A DNA stretch of 64,000 nt, taken from positions 4,154,001 to 4,218,000 of the forward strand of contig JBAJFE010000014.1 in NCBI GenBank assembly GCA_037903355.1. The letters are read 5' to 3'. The DNA is from Trichuris trichiura (Eukaryota > Nematoda > Enoplea > Trichinellida > Trichuridae). Each line of letters opens with the position of its first letter. Positions within the stretch are counted from its first letter, which is position 1. A model generated the notes under the pieces. The model was not told the origin of the DNA. It searched no databases and saw only the letters and a program-made list of their open reading frames with translations. Shown piece after piece: positions 1 through 12,196 of this stretch. The position numbers and the translations under genes are program-made.

Positions 1-2866
1 AAAGTTTCAGCCACAGCTTCTGCATGGACGAGCACTATTAACTCCTTTAAACATACACAGCAGGCTACAAAGATGGAAGCCTCTTCGATTATCATTTCTT
101 CCATTCTGAAATACTATCTCATTCTGCTTTTCTTGAACAACAGTATCCCTTTCTTCCCCAAGGCAATCTGTTTCTTCCTGTGGCATTACTCGAACGAGAA
201 ATATATTCGCTATGACAATTTGGAAGAGAGAAAAATTTGGATAATTTTAGCATAAGGGCCACTTCCACACCAAAGCTTGAGAGTCACCGCAAAACAGTGC
301 TCTTTTTCTGATAGGAGCAGGATGAAGTCCTCTACTATGAGCTGCCGTAATCAAGCCTGATAAGCACTGGAAGATGTTATAGTGCGCATCTCACAAGCCC
401 ACCTTCTGCAAAAGAAGAAGCTGAAACATAATGCGATGCTGCCATAGATCATTTAGAGGTGTACCAACCTAGGCCCTTACGAAATTTCGGAGACAAAGAA
501 TAGCGTGTTGCAGCTTAGCTACAAGGTAAGCTGACATTCTGCGTGGCTACCAGACATCGTCCCATTAGATTAGCACCTATTTGTATCGACAGGCCATGGC
601 CAGACTGCACAAAGCTTCGGAAACATCAGAGATCCAGAAGTAAGTACTCCAATCCTTTTGGTCAATGCTCTTAACCTTCCACAATTTTTTACCTGAAGAT
701 TGGCTGAGATTTGGAAAAGGCATTCGATTTATTTTCTGTTTCTGTGAATGAATAATTTTCTTGAAGCTTATTTTTTGTGTGATCTGTTATGTCAGCAAGG
801 TTCAGGAGTTCATGCACTAATACTTTGGTTTGTCATTGGGCACAGTACAGATTGCCTAGGAAATGTATGAAATATTAAGTGTACCATCCATCCTAAGGCA
901 TTTCGGCTTTCTGTAGATTACCTAAGTATTCTATAGAATGTCTGATTTCATATATTGTCTGTAAAACATGCAAAAGTCAGTTCTTCCTTCATAGACAGTG
1001 TAGTAGCGTATCCACGGAGGAGCAAAAAGATCAGAGTCGTCTGTGCTAGGTGACGAGCTTGTGAAAGCTTTATTTTGAACTAGCATATGAAGTCACTTCA
1101 CGTGTAGAGCACTCTCCAACTTGCTGCTAAGAAGACTTTCAATTTACTGATTTTCTAAGTTGTTTACCCGTTACTAAATGTGAAAGTAACATGCATTGGC
1201 CAATTGTTAGGGCTAGTTCAAAGTTCAACGTAACATAATGACAGCAGGGGGAAGCTTATATAAATGCTAGAAATCTTAGATCTCCTGGATGCGTTGTAAG
1301 TTTGACCTCTTTTGGTTGTTGCATCTAAAATTCCATTGATTTTCTTTACTAATGTTATTCTAATAATACTAGGGAGGTTTAGTTGACAAGAGCAGTAAAG
1401 TTTCACTCTATACTGCGTGTTCATCATACTTTGAACAACTGCAAAAATCTGCTTTCCATCAATTAGTGGATGTTCTTTCGGTGCTGTCTATCAAAAGGAA
1501 TATCAATAGTTTCTTTAATAGTTTTTTTGCGTTCTTGGGAAATGGCACTTCTGTCATCTGTATAAGATTGTGAAACGAGTACGTATGTTTCATTCTTTTT
1601 CTTATGTTTCATTTTTCTTGTCCCGTATGTTTCATTAATAAAAACAAGAAGTTTCATGAAAACGTTGAAGATGGGACGCGACCATCCTCACAACTAGCTA
1701 TGTTATCGAAATTTTACAGGCTAATTCTGTAACAAGGAATGAAAACTTATGTGTTCGTTGCGTAACCATACATACTCCATATAATACTCTTCGACGAAAA
1801 AATTTCAATGTATCATTGCCTAAATTAGGAGCTTTTGTAATGAGCACGTATTATTATAAATAATTTTACGGAAGACAGCCAGTTCATTTGGCTTAAAAGT
1901 CTTTTATTTGTGGAGCTTCCACGACTTTTCTTGCTCAATCATCAGCGCAAAATTAGTCAATACAGACGCAAGATTCAGGACAGTGTAAAGGCAAAAAGAC
2001 AAGAGCTCTTTTGGAAAAAACTCTAATAATTATCCTGAAAATGTCAGGTCCCACAAGAGCCATTCAAAATTTTGTGGTTTCTGTACAGATGAAGGCATCT
2101 ATTTAGTTACATAAAGGCCAGAGTTTCCAAGGCTTATCCTGTCCAGCCTTCACCAAGGCGCTGAAAAGGGGACTTTGTAAGCACCATCCATTTTGAAAAC
2201 AGCTTCTATAAAGAAGGCCATGATAAGTATTACTATTAAGCAACTATTCTCGCGCTAGAACCAGTAGCTACTTTTACGATTACAAAAAAGTTCTGAAGGA
2301 CTATATCTATAGAGGTAATTAAAGCTTACGTGAACAATTTTTAAAGACTTGCACCGCAATGCTCATGCTTGAAAAAAACTGGAAATGCTCATGCAGTGGC
2401 AGTGCTAACTAGAAAGGGTATTTTCTATTGCTGCTGATAATTTAGATTGTACTACCTCAAGTTGGTCTGCTTAAGTGTACATTTTGCAGTACTTTTTTAA
2501 GATCGTTATAATGTTTATAACACTAATAGTGCTTCAGGCTAACAGTAGATTTTGATTAGGAAAAGTGAAATGGACGGTTCGCGTTGACAGTGTCAAGATT
2601 GAACAAAGTATCAGATTTCGTCTTTAGGTAGTGATGACTGCCAAATTGTTTACCCTCAGAAGGGATGTGCCATTAAGAACTGAGGGCTTAACGCTGAGAA
2701 AGTCTGCCATCTTGTGCAACTCCATTGTCCTACTAACTATTTCACTGTTTGCGGAACTCAAAGATTCGTTCGATTATCCATCTATTTGATGCCAAATTGG
2801 TGACATGAAGAAAGTTATACTGTGTACACAATCTTCTGGATGGAAACAGGATAAACAGAGGAGCAT
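1..2866. other. Stretch without a recognisable gene
   Basis: AT-rich sequence with only short open frames and no domain, splice pattern or terminal repeat that I recognise. It could contain the promoter or 5' exons of the homeobox gene that follows. Confidence 0.5.
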
Positions 2867-3717
2867 ATGGTATTAATTGCCTCAATATGGCTTCACCATT
2901 ACCTAGCTAACAGTGCAAAAGATTACTGCAGAAACTTTCACTCTGAGATTCTGTGCAAGCAAGAAAGCGACCTACTTACCTTGTCAAGCCAGCATAAAAA
3001 ATTTTATTACATTATGTCAGCTTTCCCGGTCCTTGAAGAAGAAGGAAGCATTTGGAACCACTGTGCATCCTTCGCTCCACGGAACAATTACGATGCAGGT
3101 AACTGCATGGAACACTGCTATTTAATAGCTCAACAGTGCGTAGGGAGTAAACACTTTATTTTGATGTTCAAAGAACGTCTTTCATGAATTAAAATGCATT
3201 TAAAGCTACTGTTAATTGTCTAGGGCAGCAAAACGCCGAAAATGAACGAAATCGCTCGTTGTCTGGTGTACGGATGAAGAAAAGAGTACGAGTTTTGTTC
3301 TCCGCAGAACAAGTCACTATGCTGGAAAAGCGTTTCCAACTGCAACATTACTTATCAGCTGCAGAGCGAGATGAATTTGCTAAACGCTTGAAGTTAACTA
3401 GCCATCAGGTCAAAATATGGTTCCAAAACCGGAGATACAAATTTAAGAGGCTTCGTCAAGACAGAACCTTGGAAATGTCCGTCAGTTTTTACAAAGACCC
3501 ATTGGAGCAAATTTTAAACCAGTTCAAAAAAAATGGCGCAATGGCTGAATCGTTCTGCAAGTTTGCTCACCCGTTACCATGTGGTATCAGTTATTTTTCA
3601 ACTTCGTTTCCAAGAGGAAATTATGGTTCAGCAAGTGGCAATTGCCAATGGCTACATTCACCTGTCTGCAAGCCAATTTTTCTGTGTCCGTTTTCAGACA
3701 TCAAACGAACCCCTTAA
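2867..3717 (+). CDS. NK-2 class homeobox transcription factor (Nkx2.5/tinman-like), two exons
   Basis: Predicted sequence-specific DNA-binding regulator acting in the nucleus. Exon 2 (3224-3717) encodes a full 60-residue homeodomain at about residues 96-155 of the spliced model, with Trp48, Phe49, Asn51 and Arg53 present. Tyr54 is the hallmark of the NK-2 class, and the stretch after helix 3 ([15 protein letters not shown]) resembles Nkx2.5/tinman proteins rather than Nkx2.1. Exon 1 is modelled as 2867-3098 with donor GCAG|GTAACT; the acceptor is TTGTCTAG|GGC at 3224, and the phases agree, giving 241 residues. The start is uncertain: no tinman (TN) motif is visible in exon 1, so upstream exons may exist. 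The C-terminal part has no NK2-specific domain that I can see. Homeodomain identity is firm; exon 1 is tentative. Confidence 0.85.
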
Positions 3718-3811
3718 TGGAAGTATGAGCGCTGCTGTCTATGATAGTTCGCTAGGCTGACGGCAGAAATCGTGCTCAATGAAACTCATTTGAAACTGAC
3801 TGTAGAAGCAA

Positions 3812-3817
3812 AATAAA
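3812..3817 (+). terminator. AATAAA poly(A) signal of the homeobox gene
   Basis: AATAAA hexamer 95 bases after the stop codon of the homeobox gene, on the same strand. It supports the 3717 stop as the true end of the coding region. Confidence 0.55.
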
Positions 3818-6500
3818 ATACATTCAGTTCTGCGGCGCGAGCTATTTTCAACACCTTGCTTAAATGAATCAAACTGCTAGTATCATTACGTAATGCAAGG
3901 AAAGCCCAACTGCTCTGTTACAAAGCGCTCACAGTTTTTTACGGACATAATCCACTGCTAAGGGGCAGCAGCGCACCTATAAGTGCTGAAAGGACCTTGT
4001 AGGGAACTAGGAGATAAACGCTTGATAGGTGCGTGCTAGAGGAATTGAAGAGGACACTGAAGCGTAATGTAGAAGCCTAGACAAAAAGGTGAACTAAAAG
4101 AGTAAAAGAAAGCTGTCAGAGCCATTTGTAAGCGATTGGGGCTGTATGAAATAAAGAGAGTGAGATCAACTCTTCTGTTTTAATTGTATGTGGAACAAGA
4201 CGATAACTGATATGTTGGATAATCAAGCGTTGCGAAGTTACAACGGTAGGAATTCGTAAGAGAAGATCGAAAAAGTATCGTTTGGCCGAGTAATGTGTTA
4301 TAGCTTCGTTAAGCAATGAAGCATGACGGCAAGCTTGCCATTGTGGTAGTCGTGAAAGTGAAGACGCCGTTGCGGGACAGTCTGAATGCAATGGATATCT
4401 CCGCTGAAAAAGTTATCCTGAGTTCCACCACAACGGAGCAGTTCTGTTTTCTCATCATGACGGAGCCAACGACAGCATGAACTTCTGCAGCCAAATATGG
4501 CTACAAAGTCGCTGTTCTCAGCTGGCAATGGTAAAACCTTCATTCGTTCTGAGGCACGTGAATGAAGTGTTCGAGGAATACAAATTATGTTTAAAGGTTA
4601 CACTTACCAATGCCTTTCAATTTCAGCTTCCTTTATATTATGACGATAATTTCAATTTGTCGTTCTGCATATTATTGGAGTTTTACCCACCTTGTGGAGG
4701 CAAAAACTTGTTTCTTATTATTTTTTATAGCTATGAATGCACGTAATTCTTCGTCTCTCCAGCTATTGCAAGGTAGTTATTTCAAGACAACTAACACTTG
4801 AATGACACTAAATGGTCGATTGAATTCTTAAACGAGGAAACAAGAAAGAAGCGTGGTGAATAAGAGCAACAGTAAAGCTGATATTGCCCTAACATTTTGG
4901 CACAGATCACGCATTTCGCAATTTCTAAAAATCGAGGTTTTCTTTTGGTTTCCAAAGACTCACTAAACCATCCTATCTGCAGTCATATAAAGTAATGATC
5001 TTCGCAGAGAAAAAGCTGGTAGTATTCTGTTACATTGAATGCATACAATAAACAGGACAATTTACGTTGGGGTGAAAAGGCTAACCCTGTCGCACAGGTT
5101 GCATCTGCACCAAAAAGCACTAAAAAAATATGAAAATATTTAAAAAGCGACATTGAACAGAATTTGTGAGAATTAGACAGTATCCGCAAACTAAAAGTCA
5201 TGGATGTGTGCCAGTGTTCACTGAGAATGCAACGGTGCGTCCTTGTTTGAAGTAGCAAAGCACTGTAGCAACCTGAACCTATGAACTTGACTTCAGCCTC
5301 ACTCTACCAGAAAAAAGAAGCCATGAAAAGTCAAATCTCTTTCAGTTATCAGCCCTCCACCTTTCAAGATTTCAACCTCAGGCGAAACATTCATTACAAC
5401 TCGCGCGTTATTGTTGATGAGTGTAGAATGAAGTGACGTTTGGTCCGAACGCTGTTTAGAACAAACACAATGTACGAGCTCCTATTCATCCGCTGGGCAA
5501 TCTCAACACTCGCTCACACAATTCGTTACGTCAGACAGTTCCTCCAAGGCAGCTCACTATAAACATCTCCCGTCGGTACATGACCATCCCGTAAGCAATT
5601 CAGTTTTAGCTTAACCTGAAGACCACATTAATTCTTTCCGAAAACTCCACTTGTTATAAGTTCTTACAGTGAAGTTTAACAGATTGCATCCTCTGTTTTT
5701 GTGGGTTTACTGTAGGTCTACAAGTTGACTCTTGAAAGCACCTGAATGGATCTCAAGATGGACGTGCCCTAAGCAACATCGGATTGCCATGAAAATTCCG
5801 TTGTTTCATTCTCTTTCACGATTACCTCACAGGTGAAACTGTCTCGCATATCAGTTAGTAGCTATCGCCCTCGTGTCTGATTTGTCGTTTACCTTTTTTC
5901 AAAATATCTGTGTACCAAAGCGGAAGCCCAAAACAGCACGCAGTTTACAAAATTAGAACATCTGTTCTGAGGCATAGCCAAAACATGCGTACCGCGCAAA
6001 GCAGTATGTTAGGTCGAAGTAAAATTTCCTTCTGAGCTGAAAGCAGAACAACGCTCAAAGTATTGCTATGCACACGCAAAATGGTTTACTATTTACGGTT
6101 AAACACCAGATGCTTCCCAACAGTACCTGACAAGTTGCATTTACATGACTGTGATCATTGGAAAACAGAATTTTTAGTATCCCCAGCTTTCAGGCGACCC
6201 TTACCAAGTTCTCAGCAGAGGCAAAATGAAGAGCAAAGCAAATAAAAATAATGATTTCAATTAATAAAAATTTGAACAGACTACTTCACGAATCAGCAAT
6301 ACGTGCACCTGGCTTAAAACTTAGGTTTGAGCTTCACCTTCTCTGAAATAGACCGTCGACTCACACATCTGACATTGTTAAATGTGAAAACATATGTCTT
6401 AAATTTGACTGCCAACTTAAACGCCACGCCGACCTATATAAATACCCCAGTATATAAGGTATTCATTCTTTGTAACTTTCTACTGGCTTGATCTGTTAAC
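3818..6500. other. Stretch without a recognisable gene
   Basis: Only short open frames on both strands, none with a recognisable family or consistent splice signals. No terminal inverted repeats were seen here. Confidence 0.5.
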
Positions 6501-7489
6501 CAGTGTTTCTCGTAAGGGGGCGCAGAGACATTCTCTGGGCGGTTGGGGGCGGTGGACGCCAAAGAGGGTAGTTAGGGGGCAGTAAAGCGCTGGAGGGAAC
6601 GGCGAGAGACTAAGGGTATTGAGGGGCTGGGGGGTCAGTACGGCCCCCACCTTGCGCCCGTAGGCGTCGCAACTACGCTGAATTGAACTCTGCATCGCTA
6701 AATCGTATCTGCTATTAGTCAGTCCGTTGAGCCGGTGACGGTCGGTCATATGTGTGGTAATACTGATAATAGCGATGGTAAACAACCCACTTTTTATTTG
6801 TGTTACTCCTTTCGCTGAGAGCAGGTGCCTTTCTGGGTCTCCACTGAGAGCAATCGTCTTTCTAGGGCTTACTATTCATTGCTGCTGCTGTCAACAAAAG
6901 TTACTCACTATTCATTCCTGCTGCGTAAATAGCCGCGCGTTTTCTCCAGCGCTTTCGAGAATGACAAAAGGCTATGGTCAGTTCTGGCTGCATAAGCAAA
7001 TCCTGTCTTCGTATCCTTGTCTATGGTCTGTCGTAAAAGGCTGCTAATCTCCCTCCCTTCGTCATCGGTAGTCGAGCAACGTTTTCGCGTCGTTGCCGAT
7101 CTCGTAAAAGAAGCCCAACCGCTTACAGTCAATCGAGTGGATCTACGGCTTCGCGTGACGACAATGGAGAACGGCATAGAAGACATAGTTCACTCGCATG
7201 TGCATGACCAGTCTCTTTAACGCTGCTTTTGGCTGACAAGAAGCAGTAAAGTAAAGCAGACTGGCACAGCGCCGTCATGAACGTGCAGCTAATCAAATTG
7301 AAAGTGGCGTGAAAGCAGCGACGAATACCGAGCTGACATGCAAGTCGCCGAAAAATGCCCCTTTTTATCCTTGCATCTTTTTCTCCCGTTCAATGTGAGA
7401 GTTGGCAGAACGGTTATGCGCAGGGGGGCCTTGGCGAGCTCAGACCCCGAGCAAGGGAGCAGTAGCGAGTTTGGTAGTGCGAAATACTG
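6501..7489. mobile_element. Candidate hAT-type non-autonomous element
   Basis: The left edge begins CAGTGTTTCTCG followed by a G-rich stretch, and the right edge, reverse-complemented, begins CAGTATTTCGC: typical hAT-like termini matching 9 of 11 bases. The flanks share TGTTAA (6494-6499 and 7490-7495), but the 8-bp duplication is offset by one base. The interior has no transposase that I can recognise. The same CAGTGTTTCTC end occurs in the much clearer hAT element at 56400. Confidence 0.35.
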
Positions 7490-7954
7490 TGTTAAAGAGG
7501 AAACTGTTTTACTAAAAATTATGATTAACATACTCGAAGCTTTCCAGATGTCCCTGCGTCACCCTCACCGGAACGAGTAAATGCGAATATTAAAATGACA
7601 ATATAAAACGTGGAAGATGCAGTTTGCCACTTTGATCTTCGCAATTACTCGTTTCGCTAAAGACGAAGAAAGATGCCTCGAAATCTTTGAGTACAATTAT
7701 CGCGAGTTCTAACAAGACATTTTACCTTTATCAAGCTGAACCCACAAGGAAATCACCAAAAATAAAACTTTTTGGGCCTGTTACGGGAAGCTATGTTTTT
7801 CAAGGATATACGATATTTCCACAAATGGCTTCACTCTCAAAAACTCGGAAAAGCTACTTCACGAGAAGACAGATTTTCACTCTTTTGTACGGAAACAGCA
7901 AAAACAGCAACTGCAGGAAAACAAATGAAAACAGCGATTCACGATGAAGACCGT

Positions 7955-7960
7955 TTTATT
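7955..7960 (-). terminator. AATAAA poly(A) signal of RPL27
   Basis: AATAAA on the minus strand about 30 bases beyond the RPL27 stop codon, as expected for a short 3' UTR of a ribosomal protein gene. Confidence 0.75.
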
Positions 7961-7990
7961 TTTGCCACTGAGCGGCAAGAACCAACGACG

Positions 7991-8556
7991 TTAGAAACGC
8001 AATTTGGTGAAGAACCATTTATTTTTTCCAGCCTTGAACCTTAATACAAGAACTCAAAAAATGGCGTACTATAAACTTGACTCACCTCTTCTGAAACATT
8101 TGCTTCACCTCGCGATTCGCCTTGATCTTTCGGGCTGGGTCGCGGAAACATTCTTTATTTATAATCTTCTTGTCGTACGTAAAATCTGCTACCTTGTATC
8201 TATCGAAACATGATGCGTACATTTTTACTAGAATCGTAGGAATCATGCTGTACCTGGTCGGAAGCAAGTGACTATAGTTGTAAATTTTGAGAAAAGGACG
8301 AATTGTGCTTCGATGTATACGTTTGTGTTTTCCCATTTTTCGTGTTATCTTCAAAGGATAGCGATCAATTCCGGCTACCAATGCATGGGCATATGCGCGT
8401 TCGTTCGTACTTTCGTCGAATGTCTAAGAATGAACACACACGATAATACCTAGTTGAACTACCAAACCATATTACTCTAACTATTAGTCCTTTTCTGCCA
8501 GCATATTTACCAGCAAGCACGAGTACAACCATTCCAGCTTTCATAATTTTCCCCAT
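7991..8556 (-). CDS. RPL27: 60S ribosomal protein L27 (eL27), four coding exons
   Basis: Structural protein of the cytosolic large ribosomal subunit. Coding exons on the minus strand are 8556-8476, 8423-8254, 8199-8086 and 8039-7991. All borders are GT..AG, phases agree, and the product is 137 residues, against about 136 in other animals. The N-terminus starts [20 protein letters not shown]; the centre has the [11 protein letters not shown] block and the [11 protein letters not shown] segment; the end is [12 protein letters not shown], all eL27 hallmarks. Introns are only 52, 54 and 46 bp. The start is fixed by the conserved N-terminus. The region between the LPTRY segment and the C-terminal block is somewhat divergent, but there is no frameshift or stop, so it should be functional. 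A poly(A) signal follows at once. Confidence 0.96.
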
Positions 8557-9255
8557 GATAACAGGTTAACTTCGATGTACACTGAAAAACAAAAATATGA
8601 ATGCCTGCGCGCAAACAAAAGCTACCTTCTCAGTAGGATACAAACGAACGCGCAAACTGCACAACTGTCTCAAATTAAATATAATTTAAATTCATTTTTC
8701 ATAAAATAGTCACACAGTTCACCAAAAAAAAAAAATAAAATCCAGAAAACTGAACCTTACGGACGCCAACTGTTCAGCTTACCGTCGCAGTAAAACATTC
8801 GCAGGTTTTAAGCGACATTGTATTTCATTTATTTTTCTCGAATACGGGTTGCTTCGAAGCGGGAATAGGTATCATTTTCGTAGACGTTGTCTACGGCTTC
8901 TCCCGCTTGGTGTTAGTACCTGTAGCTTGAATTGTTTGTTCGTACGAAGTTTGTCCCTTTGAAAAATACAAAACCTTTAATGGAAGGCCGTAGCTTTCGA
9001 GCCGCGCGCGACCAATCAGCGGCACTAAAGATCAGTGTAAATCGCAAGTGTGACATCGCCATTCAATCGGCTTAACGGTTTAAAACGAGTATTTTAAGGT
9101 CTTGTTTTTGAAGTTTCTCTGTCCGTCAGCCAAATGCGTCCCTTATTGCGTATGTTGCACCATCTTACTGTGTACATGTTATTCCATTTTTCATATTTTA
9201 CTCCATTGTTCATTTCACAGTTGTCATATACATTTCCCATTTCTTGTTCCATACA
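8557..9255. other. RPL27 upstream region, no gene seen
   Basis: Presumed RPL27 promoter side (the gene points away to lower coordinates) followed by the left edge of a Tigger element. No additional coding sequence is recognised. Confidence 0.5.
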
Positions 9256-10092
9256 CAGTTGAACCTCCGTAAGTTGACCACCCAAGGTACTGGCAAAAAC
9301 TGCTCAACGTAGGGAGGTTGAGGGTATAAGAGCGTCGGCTGAATAGATTATTATCTGTACGCGTTTTATTCTGTTGCACAGCATTTATTGGAGGTCTATT
9401 AAATGGCGAAGTGCACAAAAATAACGTCATTGTAAAATCATGCATAAGGTTTTTTCAGGGGCTAGAATGCTTCTTGAAAAAGATGTCAATTCTAGTCTGT
9501 TGCTTGTTGTTACTACAAAGATAAGCGGTAAGGGCGGGCTCCGTGCTGGCTACCGCGCTCATCATCTCTGGACATTTTTAGAGAGCAAAACACTTCAGCT
9601 GCGCTAACCTGCGTCCGACATCTTCTTCCTTCAGTTTTTGTACCATTTCCGTCTCATTATCACTTTCCTCCTCTGCGTCGTCTCCTGCACTACTTGCTTC
9701 TACGCTCATTCCCGCTTCAGATGCAATAGTTTGGGAGATTGTTCGTGGGTCAGGTTCGGTAGAGGTGGCCACCTCATTATCTATTGCAACGAAATCCTCG
9801 AAATCTACTCCTTCAGTCTCTGCCTTGCCAGCCAGACTATTGGATCGGAGCTCGACGTCATTCTCTTGGTTTCTGACGAATCCAACTTTCCTGAAGCGGT
9901 TCCTTATTGCCTTCTGTTGAACCTTATTCCAGGAAGGGCTGATCCAATGTACGGCGTCCAAAGCATTAATGGGCGTAACAATCGAAGTCGCTCCCACAAA
10001 TGAGCTGGTAACTTTTGCTTTGCTAATAACCCACTGCAGAATCTGGGTCCTGTATTTCGCCTTAAATGTCATAATTACTCCTTGATCTAGAA

Positions 10093-10514
10093 CAGGGTTG
10101 GGGAACCTTTTTGCTGCCGGGGGCCGTACAGATTGCTCAACCGAAAAACATAGCCTGCTTTGTTTGCATGTATGTTCATTTAAGTCATCCCTCGAACAAA
10201 GCGGTAAAGCAAGATAGGAACAATGGTCCATGCTACCGATGCGCACACTAGTGGCGCCTACTGCTTGTCTCTGAAGACTAACGACATCGGTTTGTCGATA
10301 GAGAGCCGAGAGCAAGGCAGTCTTCCTAGCCAGTCTGATGCTCTCTTCTTGTTACGCAAGATTTACGTTATTACTAGGATTCACATATAATAAGTTGATC
10401 GCATTTTCAAAAAATAAGCTCCCACACTCACATTTCACTGAATCTCGCATGCATGTGTTGTTGCCTCAGCTGGTGGAAAGGAATGCTTCGCGCGCCAGAC
10501 CTTCCTCATCCCTG
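10093..10514. mobile_element. hAT-type insertion inside Tigger copy A
   Basis: Bounded by CAGGGTTGGGGAA on the left and its imperfect inverse at the right (reverse complement CAGGGATGAGGAA). Flanks ATCTAGAA and ATCTAGAG form an 8-bp target duplication with one mismatch, the hAT hallmark. It is 422 bp with no transposase, so non-autonomous. It splits the Tigger transposase just upstream of the LDQGVI motif. The related insertion in copy B sits at the same place in reverse orientation. Confidence 0.82.
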
Positions 10515-11131
10515 ATCTAGAGTCTGCGTTTTTAGGGAAGTGCTTAGAGCCAGGAATTTCAACGTGATGTATGTAAGGTGCCTCACGCGGGGATGGCTCA
10601 GGCAGTTGTCTACTACTAATTAGATGGAACGTTTCATTCGCTTCATCTGTCGGTCGACATTTCTTACCCACTCCTCGAATTTGGCGGCTGTCATCCAGGC
10701 ACATTTATTTGATCTCCAAGTGACAGGGAGGTGGTCAGGCCTCAAGTTCCTAAATGCGCAGGGTTTCACTTACCTACCAATCACCAATGGCTTCAACATC
10801 TCCCCAGTTGCGCTAGCGCAAAGAAGCACAGTGAGGCGTTCCTCGAAGAACTTCCCGCTTATGCATTTGTCGCTTTTTAGTGTAAGGCTTCTATCAGACA
10901 TAGCCTTGAAGTTTTCATGTCTCCGTTTTTCTTATCATATCTTTCCAAGTACTCACGTTTACATCTCTGAATGTTGCTAACGGTAGTCTTGCTGACATGG
11001 AACCGTTCTGCTGTCTCCCTTTCGCTTCGTTTCGTAGGTTTTGAGAAAGCGAGTAAGATCCAATTTTTCTTTCAGTGCCAACTCTCCATTCTTTCCGTTC
11101 GGCCACAGTGCATACCACAACTCGCTTAGTA

Positions 11132-11315
11132 TTTTTTTTTTTTCACCATCGCTGACGACGGGACAAGGTTAGTCCCGAAAGCTCCGAAACTGTTAAGAAT
11201 TGTTCTGTATTTTTCCTTAATAATTGCTCATCCATCCGTTGGTAGGGCATTTGCTTCGGTTTAATTTCAGAACCCATCAACGGGCAAGAACACATACCGT
11301 ATGAAGTAGTGATGA
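11132..11315 (+). mobile_element. Short PLE-derived insertion with hammerhead-like core
   Basis: A 184-bp insertion into Tigger copy A bounded by a perfect 13-bp duplication AACTCGCTTAGTA (11119-11131 and 11316-11328). The matching place in Tigger copy B (near 35680-35700) has no insertion. It starts with a run of T, then a hammerhead-like core at 11152-11180, then the conserved family block 'gctcatccatccgttggtag', which is antisense to the start of the PLE ORF at 14294. It has no coding capacity. Confidence 0.85.
11152..11180 (+). ncRNA. Hammerhead-ribozyme-like core in a PLE derivative
   Basis: CTGACGA, one spacer base, a perfect stem GGGAC/GTCCC closing a 7-base loop, then GAAA. This is the conserved hammerhead layout between stems I and III. 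I could not verify stem III or a cleavage triplet by eye, so catalytic activity is unproven. Confidence 0.5.
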
Positions 11316-11938
11316 AACTCGCTTAGTAGTTATAACTGCGGAAACAGGAATACCTTTACTCGCAAGGCACGTTAAGGCCACCTCCTGCACGGCTACAGCA
11401 AAGCGAATGAATAGAACTGAGCTCGACTTGAACGAATACAATTAGGCTCGATTCGTCATATTTCGTGCCATGGGAAAATGCAGTCGAAGCCTAGGTGTGA
11501 GGTTGTGTAAACGAGAAAATGCGCAAGCTGCGCTGGCAAGCATAAAAGAAGCATCGCCAAAGCGACGAAACCAGTTCTGTCTTCAGGAATCTCCAATTCA
11601 CGGTAATGGAAAACTTTGCTATGTTGAATAATAGATAGCACATTCAAACACCAACGGTTAACAGCTCCTAGCGACTGATACAGAGCAAACTGAAGTGATC
11701 AGCTTATAGAAAGCAAACTAGCATTGGGTCGATATACCACATCACGGCCAAAGCGGTCAACTTTCCATTCACGGAGGTGGTCAGCCAATAGAGGTTGTCC
11801 TTGCGCTTATTTACGTGTGACCAACCAAATTACCAAGTTAAGATCAACGTAGAGCGATTGTCAACTTTGGAGGTTCCATTGTATGTTAATTCGTTTCCTG
11901 TTTATTCTACCTTGTTCCATGTAAATATATCCATTCTT

Positions 11939-12196
11939 TTATATTTTCACATATGATGTTCTATGTATGTAGTTATATCGTTGTCTAATGTACAGGGCTT
12001 TAATCCTTCGCAAGCGTAAGTTATTTTTATTGCATAAAACTTTTGGTTGAAAAGGCTGGTGGCAATGTGCTGCATGTTCCGCCATAGCGAAGGCTTTTCC
12101 CATGGTAGCTCGTGGATCTAACATCGGTCTTCCGCTATGTACGATATGAGTACTACTATTGTTAAGAATGTTTCTTCCGTTATTGTAACTAGTAAG
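11939..12196 (-). pseudogene. Penelope-like element GIY-YIG C-terminal remnant
   Basis: The minus-strand translation aligns with the C-terminal end of the intact PLE ORF at 14294-15010. Shared elements are a GRP..DPR block, an EHA..C spacing, and LRLRRIKALYI against LLHLRRIKEALYI. This part holds the late region of the GIY-YIG endonuclease domain. The reverse transcriptase is absent and the upstream part is cut off by the palindromic insertion that begins at 12197, so this is a fragment. Confidence 0.75.

Larger units (their letters stand above)
9256..11881 (-). mobile_element. Tigger/pogo-type DNA transposon, copy A, decayed
   Basis: The left end has CAGTTGAACCTCCGTAAGTTGACC; the right end is the inverted version (reverse complement CAATGGAACCTCCAAAGTTGAC) followed by TA, as expected for the Tc1/mariner-pogo superfamily with TA target sites. 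The minus strand carries a broken transposase. The C-terminal DDE part runs about 10085-9603 and includes the LDQGVIMTFKAKYR motif typical of Tigger/CENP-B-related transposases, then an acidic tail. The N-terminal helix-turn-helix part lies near 11100-10960. The frame is interrupted by a hAT insertion (10093-10514), a PLE derivative (11132-11315) and other lesions, so it is inactive. It is homologous over its length to copy B at 33500-36255. Confidence 0.9.
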
